Notes: generated from the letters alone by a model not told the origin. DNA of 64,000 nucleotides from Eutreptiella sp. 'Long Island Sound 2002' (GCA_964036045.1 OZ038379.1:188059885-188123884); one strand, 5' to 3'; numbered from the stretch's first letter, positions 1 through 10,987 are shown. Numbers and translations are program-made.

Positions 1-3000
1 CATCCTTACAGGGGCGAGGATTATTCAACGGCATGTTCCACCAACACTTCTTTTGTCCAAAGACAATTTCATTTGGAGAAAGGCCATGATACAAAGGCGT
101 GTTGTGGTAACGGCGAAGCAATGCGAAGAGAACTTCCATCCAATGGAAATCCTTTTCACTCGCGAGCTCCTTACGAAGCATATTTATTATTGAGCGGCCG
201 GCTCTTTCGCCAGGCAGCGCTCGATGCGAGTGGATTTCACATCGGAGGTGGTGGATTCCAAGGCGAGCACACAATTCTCTCCACCATTCGGAGGTGTACT
301 CTTTGCCTGAATCCGTCACCACCTCGGATGGGACGTCCCAGCCTCCCATCCAGGTCTGCGCGCACCACTTGGCGGCAGCCTTGCCAGTCATCGACTCAAT
401 GTTGCAAGGCAACACTTGAATGTAGCCAGAATGACGGCACTGAATAAGGAGCACACCATTGACTTTTTTATTAGTCCAATGGCACTCTTCATCATCGAGT
501 TCACCGAGATAGAAGAAATCACTGGTGACTCTGTTAAAGAGGCGCTCCGGAATAGGATGAGGCCTCAGATGGCCGTGCTTCTTCGCGCTGGGGGGCGTCG
601 AGACAGCACATTGGGCACATCCGGCAGCTACTTTTATGCAGTGAGTGTAGAGCCTCGATCCAAACAACCTATGCTTAATCATCGACCACAGTCGACGGCC
701 ATGTGCGTGGGGGGACTCCCATTTGTGCCACCAGTTTAACACTCGGGGGGCTAGGGCGTCTGGCACACACAATTTACCCTCCATCCACAGCTTCCCCCCA
801 TCCAACGAGTACTCAGCAAAAATCCCATCCCTGTGAGCATCTTTGGATTTGAGATTTCCAAAGACCTCTTTAAACATGGGATCCTGCAGGTAATCGGACG
901 TCCAGTCACGGATGATCAGGGAATCCTTCGGCAGGGGTGGAGTTTTGGCCGGATCTCGACGCTTAATGCCTTCGATCAACCGAAATCGACTTACTCGTCG
1001 GGTATAGTCAAACCGTTTCACACTCCCTGAGGAGGGATCGGTGACTTTTTCCACGACTTTCAGTGTTTTGGTGCAGATCTCATGGGCATGCGCCGGATCT
1101 GAGATGGCCGTGATGTCGTGACACGGCAATGCGTGCTGTTTAACAGCGCACTGCATGCATGCACGTCGAATGAGTTTCTTTTCTTCCTGATCCCATTCGA
1201 TAATGACATGGCGGTCCTGCTCCGTACCATGGATGTTGGTACTTTGCAGCCCCTCTGAGGCGGGGTAAGCCCATCGGCTCAGAGCATCCGCTACCGTGTT
1301 GTGTTTTCCAGGCAAATACGACACATGGAGGTCAAACAGAGAGAGAAATTCGTGCCATCTGGCCCGTCGACCAGCTGGGCTCGCGACAGTATCAATGTGT
1401 TCGGTGGCCCAATACTCCAGAGATCGATGATCCGTCAGGACCTCGACTCGATTGGTGCCAACCCACGATTGGTACTTTTTTAGAGCACAAATTATGGCAT
1501 ACGTTTCTTGCTCACGCGGCGACCATTGCATTTGGCGTGGGGCTAGCTTCCGAGACCAAAATGCAAGAGGGTAATGATCGCCGGTGGCCTCATCAACCTG
1601 TTCAAGGACAGCTCCGATCGCGTATCTAGATGCGTCGGTTCTAATGTAGAAGGGTCGGTCAAATTGGGGCACATGCAACGTGGCGACTTCACAGAGGGCT
1701 GCCTTCAAGTGATGGAAGGCCTCCTCGCACTCGTCAGTCCACTTGACACGAACCTTTGAACCTGCCTTGCCCGCATCTCTCCCTACCTTCAATAATTCAG
1801 TGAGGGGGGCAGCAAATTTGGCATAATTCGGCACAAAAGTGTGGTAAAAATTGCAACAACCCAGGAATCCTCTCAACTCCGTGATCGTCTCAGGGCGCTT
1901 CCACTTCTGAATAGCGACGACCTTCCCTGGACTGGGTCGTCGGGTGCCATTCTCTAGGAGAGAACCACAAAATTCGACTGATTTTAGAAATAATTTTCCC
2001 TTCTTTGGCCCACAAACCAGCTGATTGGCGTCAAGAATGTCCAAAACTTGGTTCAGCTGCTTCTCATGTAGGGCCACCAGCTCGGCTTCGGTCAGTCCCT
2101 CCCCTTCCGTCGCGATGATTATGTCATCTATGTACACACTCACGAAGGCACGAAGCTCAGGATGGGTTGTGAACAGCACATCCTCCATCATTCTTTGAAA
2201 AAATGAGGGGGCGTTCTTCAGCCCCATGGGCATGACGGTCCATTGGACTGGGCCACATGGCGTGCACATACAGGTGAGAGGTCGGCTGTCCTTCCTCAAC
2301 GGCATTTGGTGAAAGCCGTGACGGAGATCCAGCAAAGAAAACAAACGACCTCTTGCCCTCTTAGCGATTTCCTCCTCAATGAGGGGCAGGGGGTGTGAGT
2401 CCGCCTTTGTTTCGGCGTTGAGATTGCGAAAATCAACAACCATTCGCCAACCATCAATGGTGTTCTGGTCTGCAGGCGGTGGCCTCGGGACTGTGAAGGG
2501 TGAACAGCACCATTCGCTGGTCATACAACCCTCAAGCCAACCAAATTCCCTGAGATTTCTCTCGATGATTTTTCTGAGTATCTCATGTTTGTGTCCATGA
2601 TTTTCATAAGGGCGCTGTTTTTTTGCCTTGTACCCTTCACGAAGCTCGATGAAGGCTTCACCGAACTGTCCACGGACAGGGGGATCTTTGATCAACTTCC
2701 CTGAAAGGGTTGTGTCCTTCCGTTCCTCAAAAATCTTCTCTCTTGACTTGGAACACAATTCAGTGTCCACCTGATCACCAGGAATTACTGTCGAAAAAAC
2801 TTTGGCGACTTCTTCGACTTTGGCAGGAAGAATCTTCTTACGGATGTCCCTAAACAGGTCCGTATCCACTGCCTCTTGAAGATAGGTGGGTCTTGTGTCG
2901 AAATCCCAGAGATTCTCTTCGTGATCCAGCTCCTCGAAAGGATCCATGAAAGCTTCCACAGGGGGTTTTTCATAAAAAACTCTGAATTTGCGGCGCGATT

Positions 3001-4360
3001 GGAGATTTTTCCTCGCCCGTGCACTGAAGATTCTTTTCGATGTCGACCGTATTGGGGAAGAGGGAGACGAGGCGGATCCATTGATCGTTGAATCACCTTG
3101 GGTATCTGACGGACAAAAATCAGAAAAAATAGATTCATCATCAGTACCACGCTCAACCTCAGATTCAGACCCAACACAGGAATCTGTACTAGAATCAGCA
3201 GAATTAGAGTCAGAAAGCTTTCCATCCACCAGGAATGCAAGCGAACTCCAGGACCGCTGTGGCAGGGGACCTGTGTCGTCCCTGGCATACAGCTTAATCT
3301 TCCTGGGAAGTTCGATGTAATCTACACAAATGTCTTGTAATTCCTGAAACCAAGGCTTGTCGTCCCACAAGGGCACAACTAAAATTGCCTGGGTTTTATC
3401 TTGCTTGATTTTGTGGATGACCTGCTGGATTAAGTGAAACGGAGGATTAATCCACAACTTCTTGTCCCATTTGTGGGTCCAAGCGTCGCTGAAGTGCTTG
3501 TCGAAGCGCTTGTTCATACGGTTAGCAAAGGCATCATATTGGGGCCAAAAGGAATGATGTTCATGAAAGTATTCACAAATTGCATCGCGCCATTTGTCGA
3601 CAACTCTGTAGGATGAAGAGTGCCAGCGCGAAGGGCGTCGTGGCTGGGAGTCCCTACGAAGACATTCTAACTCTTGGGAGTAATCGGCACTCCCATTCAC
3701 CTCTGCAATGGTGACATCTTCACCAAATTTTGGTGTCACCTTTTGCTTCAAAAATTCTTCTGCACTTGTAAACCCTGCGTGCAAAAAACGAAATTCAGGA
3801 CGCTCCAAGGGACCTGACTCCAGCAAAAAACAACGACGATGACCTACGGGCGCTACCCTGTTCTTGCGAAGCCAAGGATGGCCCAAATAAAGGTCATACT
3901 TTATGTCAGCACGATAGAAGTAGTCATCCTTAAGGACAACTTCTTCCACATTTTGCTCTTCCCAAAGGTCTTGAGCGACCAAATGAGTTGATATATAACA
4001 ACCGCGTTGCCCACCTGCGAGAGAATGTCCAGAAACTCCCTCGAGGGTAACAGGATGAGGCGATTCAAACACGCAGTCGTCGGGTAAGAATGAATTGGAT
4101 TGGAGATTTACCTCTGATCCATTGTCACACAAACAAGTGGCGAGGTGGAAATTTCCCTTGCAATCAGAGACCCACAGCTTTGTGACAAACTGACGAGCCC
4201 TGTGCTTGGACTGTACACCAACCTCGTCCACTACAACAGAAGGATCCGCTGCCGGATCCAAGGGAGAGGAAACAAGCGACCCTACATCAAGTAATGGTCG
4301 ATCAGGAATTTGGGGATCATGCCTGAAATCGCCTGGGGAGGGGCGATTTTCGTGGCTCCC
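1..4360 (-). CDS. Pol polyprotein of E1a, partial at the window edge
   Basis: Replication polyprotein expected as a Gag-Pol readthrough product. Read from the base after the gag UAG, every stretch I translated is open down to base 1. Order: retropepsin (about 3830-4230) with CDNGSEVNL in place of the usual D-T/S-G, then YDLYLGHPWL; a Dam-like methyltransferase module (3241-3611) with INPPF; an acidic linker; RT with MVVDFRNLN and the catalytic YIDD near 2121-2135; RNase H with RTDAS, QETYA, LTDHRSL and NTVADALSRW; an integrase zinc region (H..H..CAQC); and an integrase core with SDFF, TDSGKEYTSEWW and a Glu in GERAGRS. The integrase C-terminus and any chromodomain lie outside the window. The retained catalytic residues suggest the source element may be active; the DNG protease motif is odd but shared by both E1 copies. 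Confidence 0.9.
3241..3611 (-). other. Dam-like N6-adenine methyltransferase module in E1a Pol
   Basis: This is the same module as 58870-59240 in E1b. The order is YDAFANRMNKRF, then a Trp-rich spacer, LWINPPF, then ILVVPLWDDKPWF. This follows the layout of phage Dam-type enzymes and of the methyltransferase domain in DIRS retroelements: a D-A-x-A segment, a spaced W, the motif IV [DNS]PP[YF], and a hydrophobic strand followed by WF. Activity is unproven. Confidence 0.6.
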
Positions 4361-4363
4361 CTA
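4326..4363 (-). promoter_or_regulatory. Gag UAG stop with readthrough-type 3' structure (E1a)
   Basis: Minus-strand TAG (4361-4363) is followed by GGGAGCC and then a hairpin with 8-bp arms AAATCGCC and GGCGATTT around the loop CCTCCCCA. The loop contains CTCCC, complementary to the GGGAG immediately after the stop, so a pseudoknot or two alternative hairpins can form. The pol frame stays open past the stop with no frame change. The same sequence occurs at the E1b stop. Confidence 0.6.
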
Positions 4364-7300
4364 GGCGTTCTGACCTCCAGCGGCTGCGTTAACATTGTGA
4401 ACACAGCCTGATTCGTCGATCCACTCATCTTGGAACGGATCATCCGCTGGATTCAGGGCATTTTCGACATAATCTCGATCCGCATCAGACACCTGATCTG
4501 CACCTGAGACCTGATCCACACGATGATTTCCCTTTCCACGTCCACGGCCACGGCCGCCGGATGATGGACCAACACCGTCGCCACGCCCTCTGCCCTTACC
4601 AGAGAAAGGGGTTCCTGAAGGATTTCCCTTACCTTTACCCTGTGATCCTGGAGCATTTCCTTTGTTTGTACCGGACTGAGGGGTTTGGCCTGGATTTCGA
4701 TTTCCGCCTCCGGAGTTGCCATTGGGACTTGTCTGACCGTTTGGCTGCCCACCGGAACCGGATGGAGTCCGATTTCCTTTGCCTTGGGACCCGCCAGGGC
4801 CTCCAGTATTTTTGTTCCCACCGGAGGGGGTCGGATTACCCTTTCCCCCCTTGGCACCATGCACCTGTCTGTCATTCCTGTCTGAATTCTGAGAATTACT
4901 GACATTTTCACCAATCACCTTGTGATCGTAAGCAGACCATCGGTGATTAGCAGTAGAATGCGTCTTAGCTCGGTTCGTAGAACCTAAAAGAAGGCAGATG
5001 CTACAATGATCCTGAACATTCCGGGTGTCATTCACCTTTTTGTTGCCCTTCTGGGCCCCATTTTGGGTGTTCTGCTGGGTATTCTTGTTTCCCCCAAGAC
5101 CCTCATGGAAATTTTGATTGGCGGCGTCAGCAAGCCGCTCAACTCCTTCCCACAGTTCCTGCGGGGTAAACGAAAACACCCAGTTCCTGGCTTTCAGGCG
5201 ATGACCGTGGAAACTTACTCCCCTGTTGAGGACTTGGACAAACAAGTCCCGATCCTCGTGTTCATTAAACTTGATTTTCCACGTGTTTCCAGTGAATTTC
5301 ACCTTGGTAAACGACGTGGGGGAGCACTTTTGAAGTGCCTCCCTGACGGTAAACCGGTTGGCCGAGGCGTCAAAGCCATCGACTTCCGCCCACCAGGTCT
5401 TGACCTTTTCTTCGGACTGTCTATTCCGAAGGGTGGCGGCGGTTTCAGAGGGGATCTTGTCAAAAATCAGATTTTTCAGCTCGGCACTAGAAAATTTTTC
5501 GCCTGAATGTTCAGATTCTTCTACGAGATTCCAGAAGCGCTGTCTCTTGTCTTGCACTTCGTGCAAGATTAATCGCGAGAACGAAGGAAAATTCTTCAAC
5601 ATCTGGTGGTAATGGTCCTCAGGCAGCTGGGATCCACGTACCTCCAACTGTTCCCACACCTCATCAAAGGTAAGGGGGGAACTTGAATCCTCACGATCAC
5701 TCCAGGTCCTGAGCAAAGTATTGGCCGGCGCTCCCTCAAGGCAGTCCAAGAGAGCCATCAGGAACTGATCATCCTGGAGTTTTTGAGTCTTAACCCACAG
5801 TTTAAATTCCCGTTGGAACTGAGGCCAACGTCTGGGGTTCCCATTATACTTCGGTTGCTTGGCAACCTGGCGAAGTCGCAATGATGTAGGATTAAGGAGT
5901 GAATCCAGCCCAACACCGGCCGTAATGGCAGACACCTTGGCGGCATCATTAGCCACACCAGCTCCGGCGAGGGTCTGGGCGAGCAACATCTGGGCAATTG
6001 CATTGGAATCAACAGCAGGAAGGGTAGTACGGGAGGCAGTTCGTTTGGCATTCTGAGCCTCATTCCTGGCCTTCGCCGATCTACTCTGAGATCGAGAGAT
6101 TGTAACCCTTTCCTTTAGCTTAGTCCTGCTGATCCTTGCGTCGGTGGTCTTAGAGTCCACCGAAGGAGCAATCGAAAAAATTTCTGTCGCCTCCTCCGAC
6201 GGTTCTGTTGTTTGTTCCACCGATGATGCGCCCTCAGACCTCATGTGGGTCTTGAAAAGATCTTTAATTCCCAGCGTCTGAATGATGAGTTGCATTTGAT
6301 CTTTGAGCAATTGGAGCTCAGTATCTCGCTGTAATCTGCAAGAGCAGTCGGCAGGACAGTACATACCGTGTCCTGAAGGGCCTGAGCAGGCTGTCGGACC
6401 GCTAATCTCAGTGGTTCGCAGCCAGGAGTCCACTTGGGGAGCTCCTTCAGTCCTAATTTCCAGGCTTGCCTGCCTAGCTGCTTCTAAGATTCCTTCCTCA
6501 ACCGCGGCGGCTAGATCGTCGCGGATGGAAACAGAGGGATGAGGGGCGGAGGGCCCGGCAACAGGTGCCTTGGTCTTCTCCTTCGGGAAGGGACTTGCCT
6601 CCCAGATCTGCAAGAAAATGGCAAAAGATTCATCTTCTTGAGAACACCACCACATCCTGGTATTAATTTCTTCTTGAAGGAGGAAAAAATATTCGAATAA
6701 AAAATCAGAGGCGATTCTTTCTTGTCCTATCAGCTTAGACGTGGCTAATAGACAAAGGGCCTCAAGCGCCTCAAGGTTACGGGTCACTTCGGAAGACAAA
6801 TGGTTGTCCCATTGTGCCCATGAGGCTGGTCGATTATAGGTAGGTACCTCACCTGGACCACCCATCTCAATGTCGTCAATATCGGCGTCGATGGTCTCAA
6901 AATGTGTACATTGGTAAGGAGTATTAGTACCTGCCAGGTCCGTAAGCTCCACCGGAGCGTTGCCATTAGCGTAGGCTGGGAGATTCCAGCTGCTTGATGG
7001 CCAATTTCGACTGGGATCTTGATTGTAATCTGGGCCTCCACAGCTGCTGATTTGTGCCCTTCTTGGGCAATTTGGGCTTGCGCAAGGCAGTCCTCTCAAG
7101 GCCTCGTTCGCACAGCACCACGGCAGCGTAATCGTTACGTCTCCGGAGGTGGCGGAGTCTACGGGGCCGTACTGGGGAGCTAGCTGTGGTTGGGACACCA
7201 TAGGAACAACATTCAGGTAGCCTCTGCTACCATGAAAGTGCTGCCCTGGGTCGTTGTGGGTGCCGGAGGGCTCGGGGCCGGCAAGACCAGTGGGGCAGGC

Positions 7301-7396
7301 ACGCGAGGAGTCTCCCTGGATGTTGTTATTGGGGGTAGAACCGGATACTCGGACACCAACAGAGGCGAGAGCAGCGACAACAGAAGCAAGGTCCAT
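4361..7396 (-). CDS. Gag polyprotein of E1a (1011 aa)
   Basis: Structural protein that would assemble the particle and package element RNA in the cytoplasm. The start codon lies inside the 5' LTR, so about 54 residues are LTR-encoded and the primer binding site is translated. A retrotransposon-Gag-like helical region sits around residues 510-700 (YNGNPRRWPQFQREF, then a WNLVEESEHSGEKF stretch). A short alpha/beta segment follows near 740-790 (VQVLNRGVSFHGHRLKARNW). A Cys/His cluster of irregular spacing (CSIC...H...H) lies near 835. The C-terminus is rich in Gly, Asn and RGRG repeats, as expected for RNA binding. The gene ends at a UAG followed in the same frame by pol. E1b Gag is nearly identical but lacks five residues (LCLLA). 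Confidence 0.88.
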   Translation of the reverse strand: MDLASVVAALASVGVRVSGSTPNNNIQGDSSRACPTGLAGPEPSGTHNDPGQHFHGSRGYLNVVPMVSQPQLAPQYGPVDSATSGDVTITLPWCCANEALRGLPCASPNCPRRAQISSCGGPDYNQDPSRNWPSSSWNLPAYANGNAPVELTDLAGTNTPYQCTHFETIDADIDDIEMGGPGEVPTYNRPASWAQWDNHLSSEVTRNLEALEALCLLATSKLIGQERIASDFLFEYFFLLQEEINTRMWWCSQEDESFAIFLQIWEASPFPKEKTKAPVAGPSAPHPSVSIRDDLAAAVEEGILEAARQASLEIRTEGAPQVDSWLRTTEISGPTACSGPSGHGMYCPADCSCRLQRDTELQLLKDQMQLIIQTLGIKDLFKTHMRSEGASSVEQTTEPSEEATEIFSIAPSVDSKTTDARISRTKLKERVTISRSQSRSAKARNEAQNAKRTASRTTLPAVDSNAIAQMLLAQTLAGAGVANDAAKVSAITAGVGLDSLLNPTSLRLRQVAKQPKYNGNPRRWPQFQREFKLWVKTQKLQDDQFLMALLDCLEGAPANTLLRTWSDREDSSSPLTFDEVWEQLEVRGSQLPEDHYHQMLKNFPSFSRLILHEVQDKRQRFWNLVEESEHSGEKFSSAELKNLIFDKIPSETAATLRNRQSEEKVKTWWAEVDGFDASANRFTVREALQKCSPTSFTKVKFTGNTWKIKFNEHEDRDLFVQVLNRGVSFHGHRLKARNWVFSFTPQELWEGVERLADAANQNFHEGLGGNKNTQQNTQNGAQKGNKKVNDTRNVQDHCSICLLLGSTNRAKTHSTANHRWSAYDHKVIGENVSNSQNSDRNDRQVHGAKGGKGNPTPSGGNKNTGGPGGSQGKGNRTPSGSGGQPNGQTSPNGNSGGGNRNPGQTPQSGTNKGNAPGSQGKGKGNPSGTPFSGKGRGRGDGVGPSSGGRGRGRGKGNHRVDQVSGADQVSDADRDYVENALNPADDPFQDEWIDESGCVHNVNAAAGGQNA
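7216..7232 (-). promoter_or_regulatory. Primer binding site of E1a
   Basis: TGGTAGCAGAGGCTACC directly follows the LTR terminal CA. Its first 12 bases are complementary to the ...CCTCTGCTACCA 3' end typical of eukaryotic initiator Met tRNA; the last five differ. It lies inside the gag frame and is translated as part of ...HGSRGY.... The tRNA assignment is inferred from memory of iMet ends. Confidence 0.8.
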
Positions 7397-7764
7397 GCTG
7401 ATTGTTATCCGGCAGAAAATCCCAGTCTATGAAGAAAATTGAGGGGAATTATTCTAAATACATCTGAGTGTCCAAAACTGTCTGAAAGAATTTAAATAAT
7501 CCATTTATGTAAAAAGGTTTGGCCGATCTGGCCCGCGAGCGCGCGTCAGCGGCAAATGGCGATTCCAGCTGAAATAGCGGAACGCGGCGGATTTACGGGA
7601 AATGGACCGCGGAATCAAATCCGGCATATCAGAAATATATAGGAAATATCCTGTGACTGAGCTGCGAGGCGGCGAATCCGCCGAAGCAAAGAAAATGACC
7701 AAAATGTAGCCAATCTGGGCAGAATGTCTGAAAATCTGAGCAGATGGGGCTAGCCGCACTTACA
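7233..7764 (-). repeat. 5' LTR of E1a (532 bp)
   Basis: On the minus strand it starts TGTAAGTGCGGCTAGCC and ends GCACTTTCA, so it has the standard TG...CA termini. It has the same 532-bp length as both E1b LTRs. It holds a TATATA motif near its centre and the gag start codon 164 nt before its 3' end. Confidence 0.93.
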
Positions 7765-8072
7765 GTCCTGGTCAGTCCACCTCCTTCACGGTCGCGGCGC
7801 TTCCGTGGTCGCTCAGGGCGATGCTCTGGGCGGCGCTGCGGACCGCTGCGTTGCGCTGCGAGCTGCGAGCTGCGAGCTGCTGCGCCGCGCTGCTCGGGGT
7901 TGGTGGCCCCGAGTGGCACGCGAGGGATGGGTAACCCCGCGGCGGTGAAACGCTTTTGACGCGATCCCGTGGGGGGCCTGGCCACGGGACGCTGCGGTGA
8001 CACGCACAAGCAAGCAGGCAGGCAAAGCACTGCGCTCGCAGGGGCATCAATACACTCGTGTCATGTGACAAA
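7765..8072. other. GC-rich spacer with short GCGAGCT repeats
   Basis: This is sequence between E1a and repeat B1. It contains three tandem GCGAGCT-type heptamers near 7857-7880 and short GCAGG/CAAG repeats near 8010. The overlapping small ORFs look incidental. I see no gene. Confidence 0.5.
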
Positions 8073-10987
8073 GCGTTTCAGGATCCTTGCCACTCTGAAA
8101 CAAGGGAACAAAAGTATGTACAGCAACACATCAGGATATGTACACATGGCGTTAAGACTGGACTGGGGTAAGGGCATCACAGGACAATAGACACCCAGTC
8201 CCAACTCATATCCCAATCCCAGGTCCGACCCTCTCAGTGGCTGGTGGGGGCGGGGGCTCAAACACAACCCATGCCCTGCTCAGTCCGGACCGTGAAACCC
8301 TGCCAATAGGGGGTGTGTCCCGCCTAGCCACAGGCGAGTTCCTGGAAACCAAGTGGCTCCAAGGGCAACCGATGGTGGCTCCCCATGCTCCCTTAACGGC
8401 AGGTCCTAACTCCTCTCTGAGCCAGAGATAATGCCCCGCCATTATCCCCTAGGAGTTCGTAGCTGAAAATGGGCTGTTTCAGCCCAAACCGAAATTAGCT
8501 CAAAAATCTCCAAAATTGACCCCTCGTTCAGACACGCCAGAGGTAGGGACGAGGCAACTGACCCTATGCCCTTCGCGTATGAATTCCCTGGAGCCCTCAC
8601 CCGACCTGGTTCCCTCTGAGGTCCCGGCATCAGGGCACCACGGGTTCGTCAAGTGGGGTCAGGATGCCAAAATCACCAAAATTGGCGTCATTCCCACGCG
8701 CGGCTCGCCCGGCCAGGGCAAGGCCTATGGCTCACAGGATAGGAGGCAGGACCTAGGACTTATATCTGAGTGTACAACCTGAAATTGGGTCCGGGCTCCT
8801 CATGGTCATAGAGATATGGGGCCGCCAATTGACCACTCGGGGGGGTGAAATTGCGGTCCCAAAGAGGGGTCATTTCGGCTGCTCGAAATGAGCCAAAATT
8901 CGGGGGTGCTCCCAATAGTATATCTCCACGCCGGCTTGGAGATCGGATCCGCCATTCCATACGCCATCCACCGGGAGTCGAACTGAGACTCCCATGCCCT
9001 TGGCTGTCAAAGATCTCCATGCCATTTGGCGTGGTGACAATCCCAATTGGGTCCACAAATGCCAAAATAGCAAAATTGTCCACACTCACTTTGGGCTAGC
9101 ACCTTAACGAAGGTTGCTCCGCTTCGCTCATGCCGTGTGTGAACTATTGGGACCAATATGCATAACACCCATGTCATATATGGTCCATTGGTCCATGCGT
9201 CCGGCGTGCACGGGTGGGCTGAACATAGTGCACGGCGGACAGAAAGTGTGGAAAATTGCTCAAAATGGCCGAGAATGCGCACACTCATGGTTGGGGCAAA
9301 TGAGGCACATGCCCGACTTGGACTGGAGTGTGCCATAGGATTGGTATCAAGTCATATGTGTCCAACATATCTTTTGGGCGTCGCCCAACTCCTCCGGTTT
9401 TGGGAATGGCAGGGTCGCCAAGTGAGCCCATGATTTCGGATAGTCCCAAATTGCCAACATGGCGGCCACGGTATGCCAAGCCCAAGAGGAGTTATTCGCC
9501 GGATCCAAGATATGTTGGGCACCGAAGTATGTACCCCCATAACAAATCTGGGTCATGATGTCAATTGGGCGCAACGTTGAGATACACGGTCGCCACTTGA
9601 CATCATGACGGGCAAAAAACAGCAAAATTGGTGAAAAAACACCCAAAAGTGCCTTGAAAGGCGCACAAATATATTATAATATCTTCATCTTGGATTGAGT
9701 AATCGACCAATCCTTCTAAACACAATGACTTGACACCAATGACCTTCGATTCCACATATGTGCTCCACTTGGGGCGCTTTGAAAGGTTACGAGCGCTAAC
9801 TCTCAAGTGGGCACATGAAAATATGGAAAGTGACAAAACATACACATTGCTCCCAACGTATCGCTTCGGGATCGCCTCACAAGCTTCCCTCCACGAAGGT
9901 TAGGTTTGCAATTGCTGGTAGGGAGTATGGAGAAGGGGCTTGCGCAATATGAGGTCCATTGGCGGGTTTGGCTTGGAGCGATGGACCCGCCAAATGGGCA
10001 CGCAACACAACACAAGGCACATACTCCATATTGCCCAAAAAGGTAGCTCCCCCCACGATATGTCATGCCCCTCCAAGGGCATAACTTTGTGTCAATCGCT
10101 CATAGGAACTCAAGGAAAGTTCCTATGCAACACCAACACTCGCGCGCTACACTCGAAAGCTATCTTAACGCACGCAATATCATGGCCAAAGAGTTACAAC
10201 GCAAACTCTACCCTCTTGACCATGATCCATTACGCTAGCGCGCACGTGTGGAGACGCAAGGCGTATAATGCTTCCTAAATTACGTCGGGAGTATTGTGAA
10301 TACATCCCACGTTTCCTTATTGTCATTCCTTGCAAGCGGCACGAGATATGACCCTCACAAGTGGCCTCACGAATCAACTTTGTTTTGCCCATATCTCTAA
10401 GACAAATGGGGGGCAAGACAAAAGGAAAGTTGATTCGTGCATAGGGAAGCACGTAGGTCCACTCGAAAGAGGTCAAATCAAGTGCGGGGATGTCGAAGTC
10501 GAAAATCCGATTTCGACATCCTGAAGAATTCGGATTAAGGTTGCGAGTGTACAATGTGAAAATTGCAGATGCATCAATGCAATTCCTGAAGACTTTAGAG
10601 TCTTCGTCACGATTTGCGCTAAAATATCTGTATATAACAGTTAAACTGGCGGTCACGCTAAAGTCGCGAACTAACCGCCAGCTGTCAAAACAGTGAATAT
10701 CAGAACGGAAGCGTAAAAAATGCGGAAACAATATGAAAATAAAACCCTGTTGATTCCTGATATTCTGATATATAAATCTCCGCTGGCGGCGCATCGGTTG
10801 GCGATGCGGGGCTTTACGGCACGGAACACGCTCCCGCCGGGCTCGCACCGGGCGTCAACGGGCGTCTTCCCTTCCGTACATGGGGTTAGTGGACCGGAGA
10901 CCGGTCTTCCCTTCCGTACATGGGGTTAGTGGACCGGAGACCGGTTGTATGCCCCACCATGGTCATAGGGTTCTGGGTACCGCTTCA
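8073..10987 (-). repeat. LTR-like repeat B1, probable solo LTR, minus orientation
   Basis: This ~2.9-kb segment recurs collinearly at 38451-41351. Read on the minus strand it starts TGAAGCGGTACCCAG and is homologous over long stretches to the E2 LTRs: for example CGCCAGCGGAGATTTATA, and GGAGGGGCATG followed by a GGGAGC motif. That makes it an LTR of a sister family. Near its minus-strand start are tandem copies of a ~40-bp unit containing TACATGGGGTTAGTGGACC. The other boundary (GCGTTTCAGG on plus) is set only by where the two copies stop matching. No internal coding region or clear target duplication is seen. Confidence 0.65.
10180..10848 (-). CDS. Open frame inside repeat B1 (222 aa), function unknown
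   Basis: A 222-codon frame within the LTR-like repeat. Repeat B2 keeps the matching frame (40548-41198, 216 aa), and the E2 5' LTR keeps a diverged collinear version (13416-13760), sharing for example LTVIYRYF, ASAIF.LYTR and IFDF.I.ALD. I recognise no domain. It may simply be DNA-level homology that happens to be open; the E2 3' LTR version is interrupted by a stop. It is not assigned a function. Confidence 0.25.
   Translation of the reverse strand: MRARRERVPCRKAPHRQPMRRQRRFIYQNIRNQQGFIFILFPHFLRFRSDIHCFDSWRLVRDFSVTASLTVIYRYFSANRDEDSKVFRNCIDASAIFTLYTRNLNPNSSGCRNRIFDFDIPALDLTSFEWTYVLPYARINFPFVLPPICLRDMGKTKLIREATCEGHISCRLQGMTIRKRGMYSQYSRRNLGSIIRLASPHVRASVMDHGQEGRVCVVTLWP

Larger units (their letters stand above)
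1..7764 (-). mobile_element. Ty3/gypsy LTR retrotransposon E1a, cut by the window edge
   Basis: The element reads right to left: 5' LTR, primer binding site, gag, in-frame UAG, then pol running off the left edge. Its LTR and gag match E1b (54732-62210, plus) almost base for base, so the two form a widely separated inverted pair. I found no disabling stop or frameshift in the gag or pol that is visible. The right flank begins GTCCT; the matching 3' flank lies outside the window. Family assignment rests on domain order (PR-RT-RH-IN) and catalytic motifs. Confidence 0.93.

Noticed and set aside
2785-3288. 167-aa minus frame overlapping E1a pol (and 59103-59696 in E1b)
   Set aside because: Off-frame shadow of the pol linker; open in both copies only because the copies are nearly identical.
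8870-8900. Dinoflagellate spliced-leader relic (GTCATTTCGGCTGCTCG; also near 39238)
   Set aside because: Resembles the leader end only loosely and lies within repeat B; no exact match seen.
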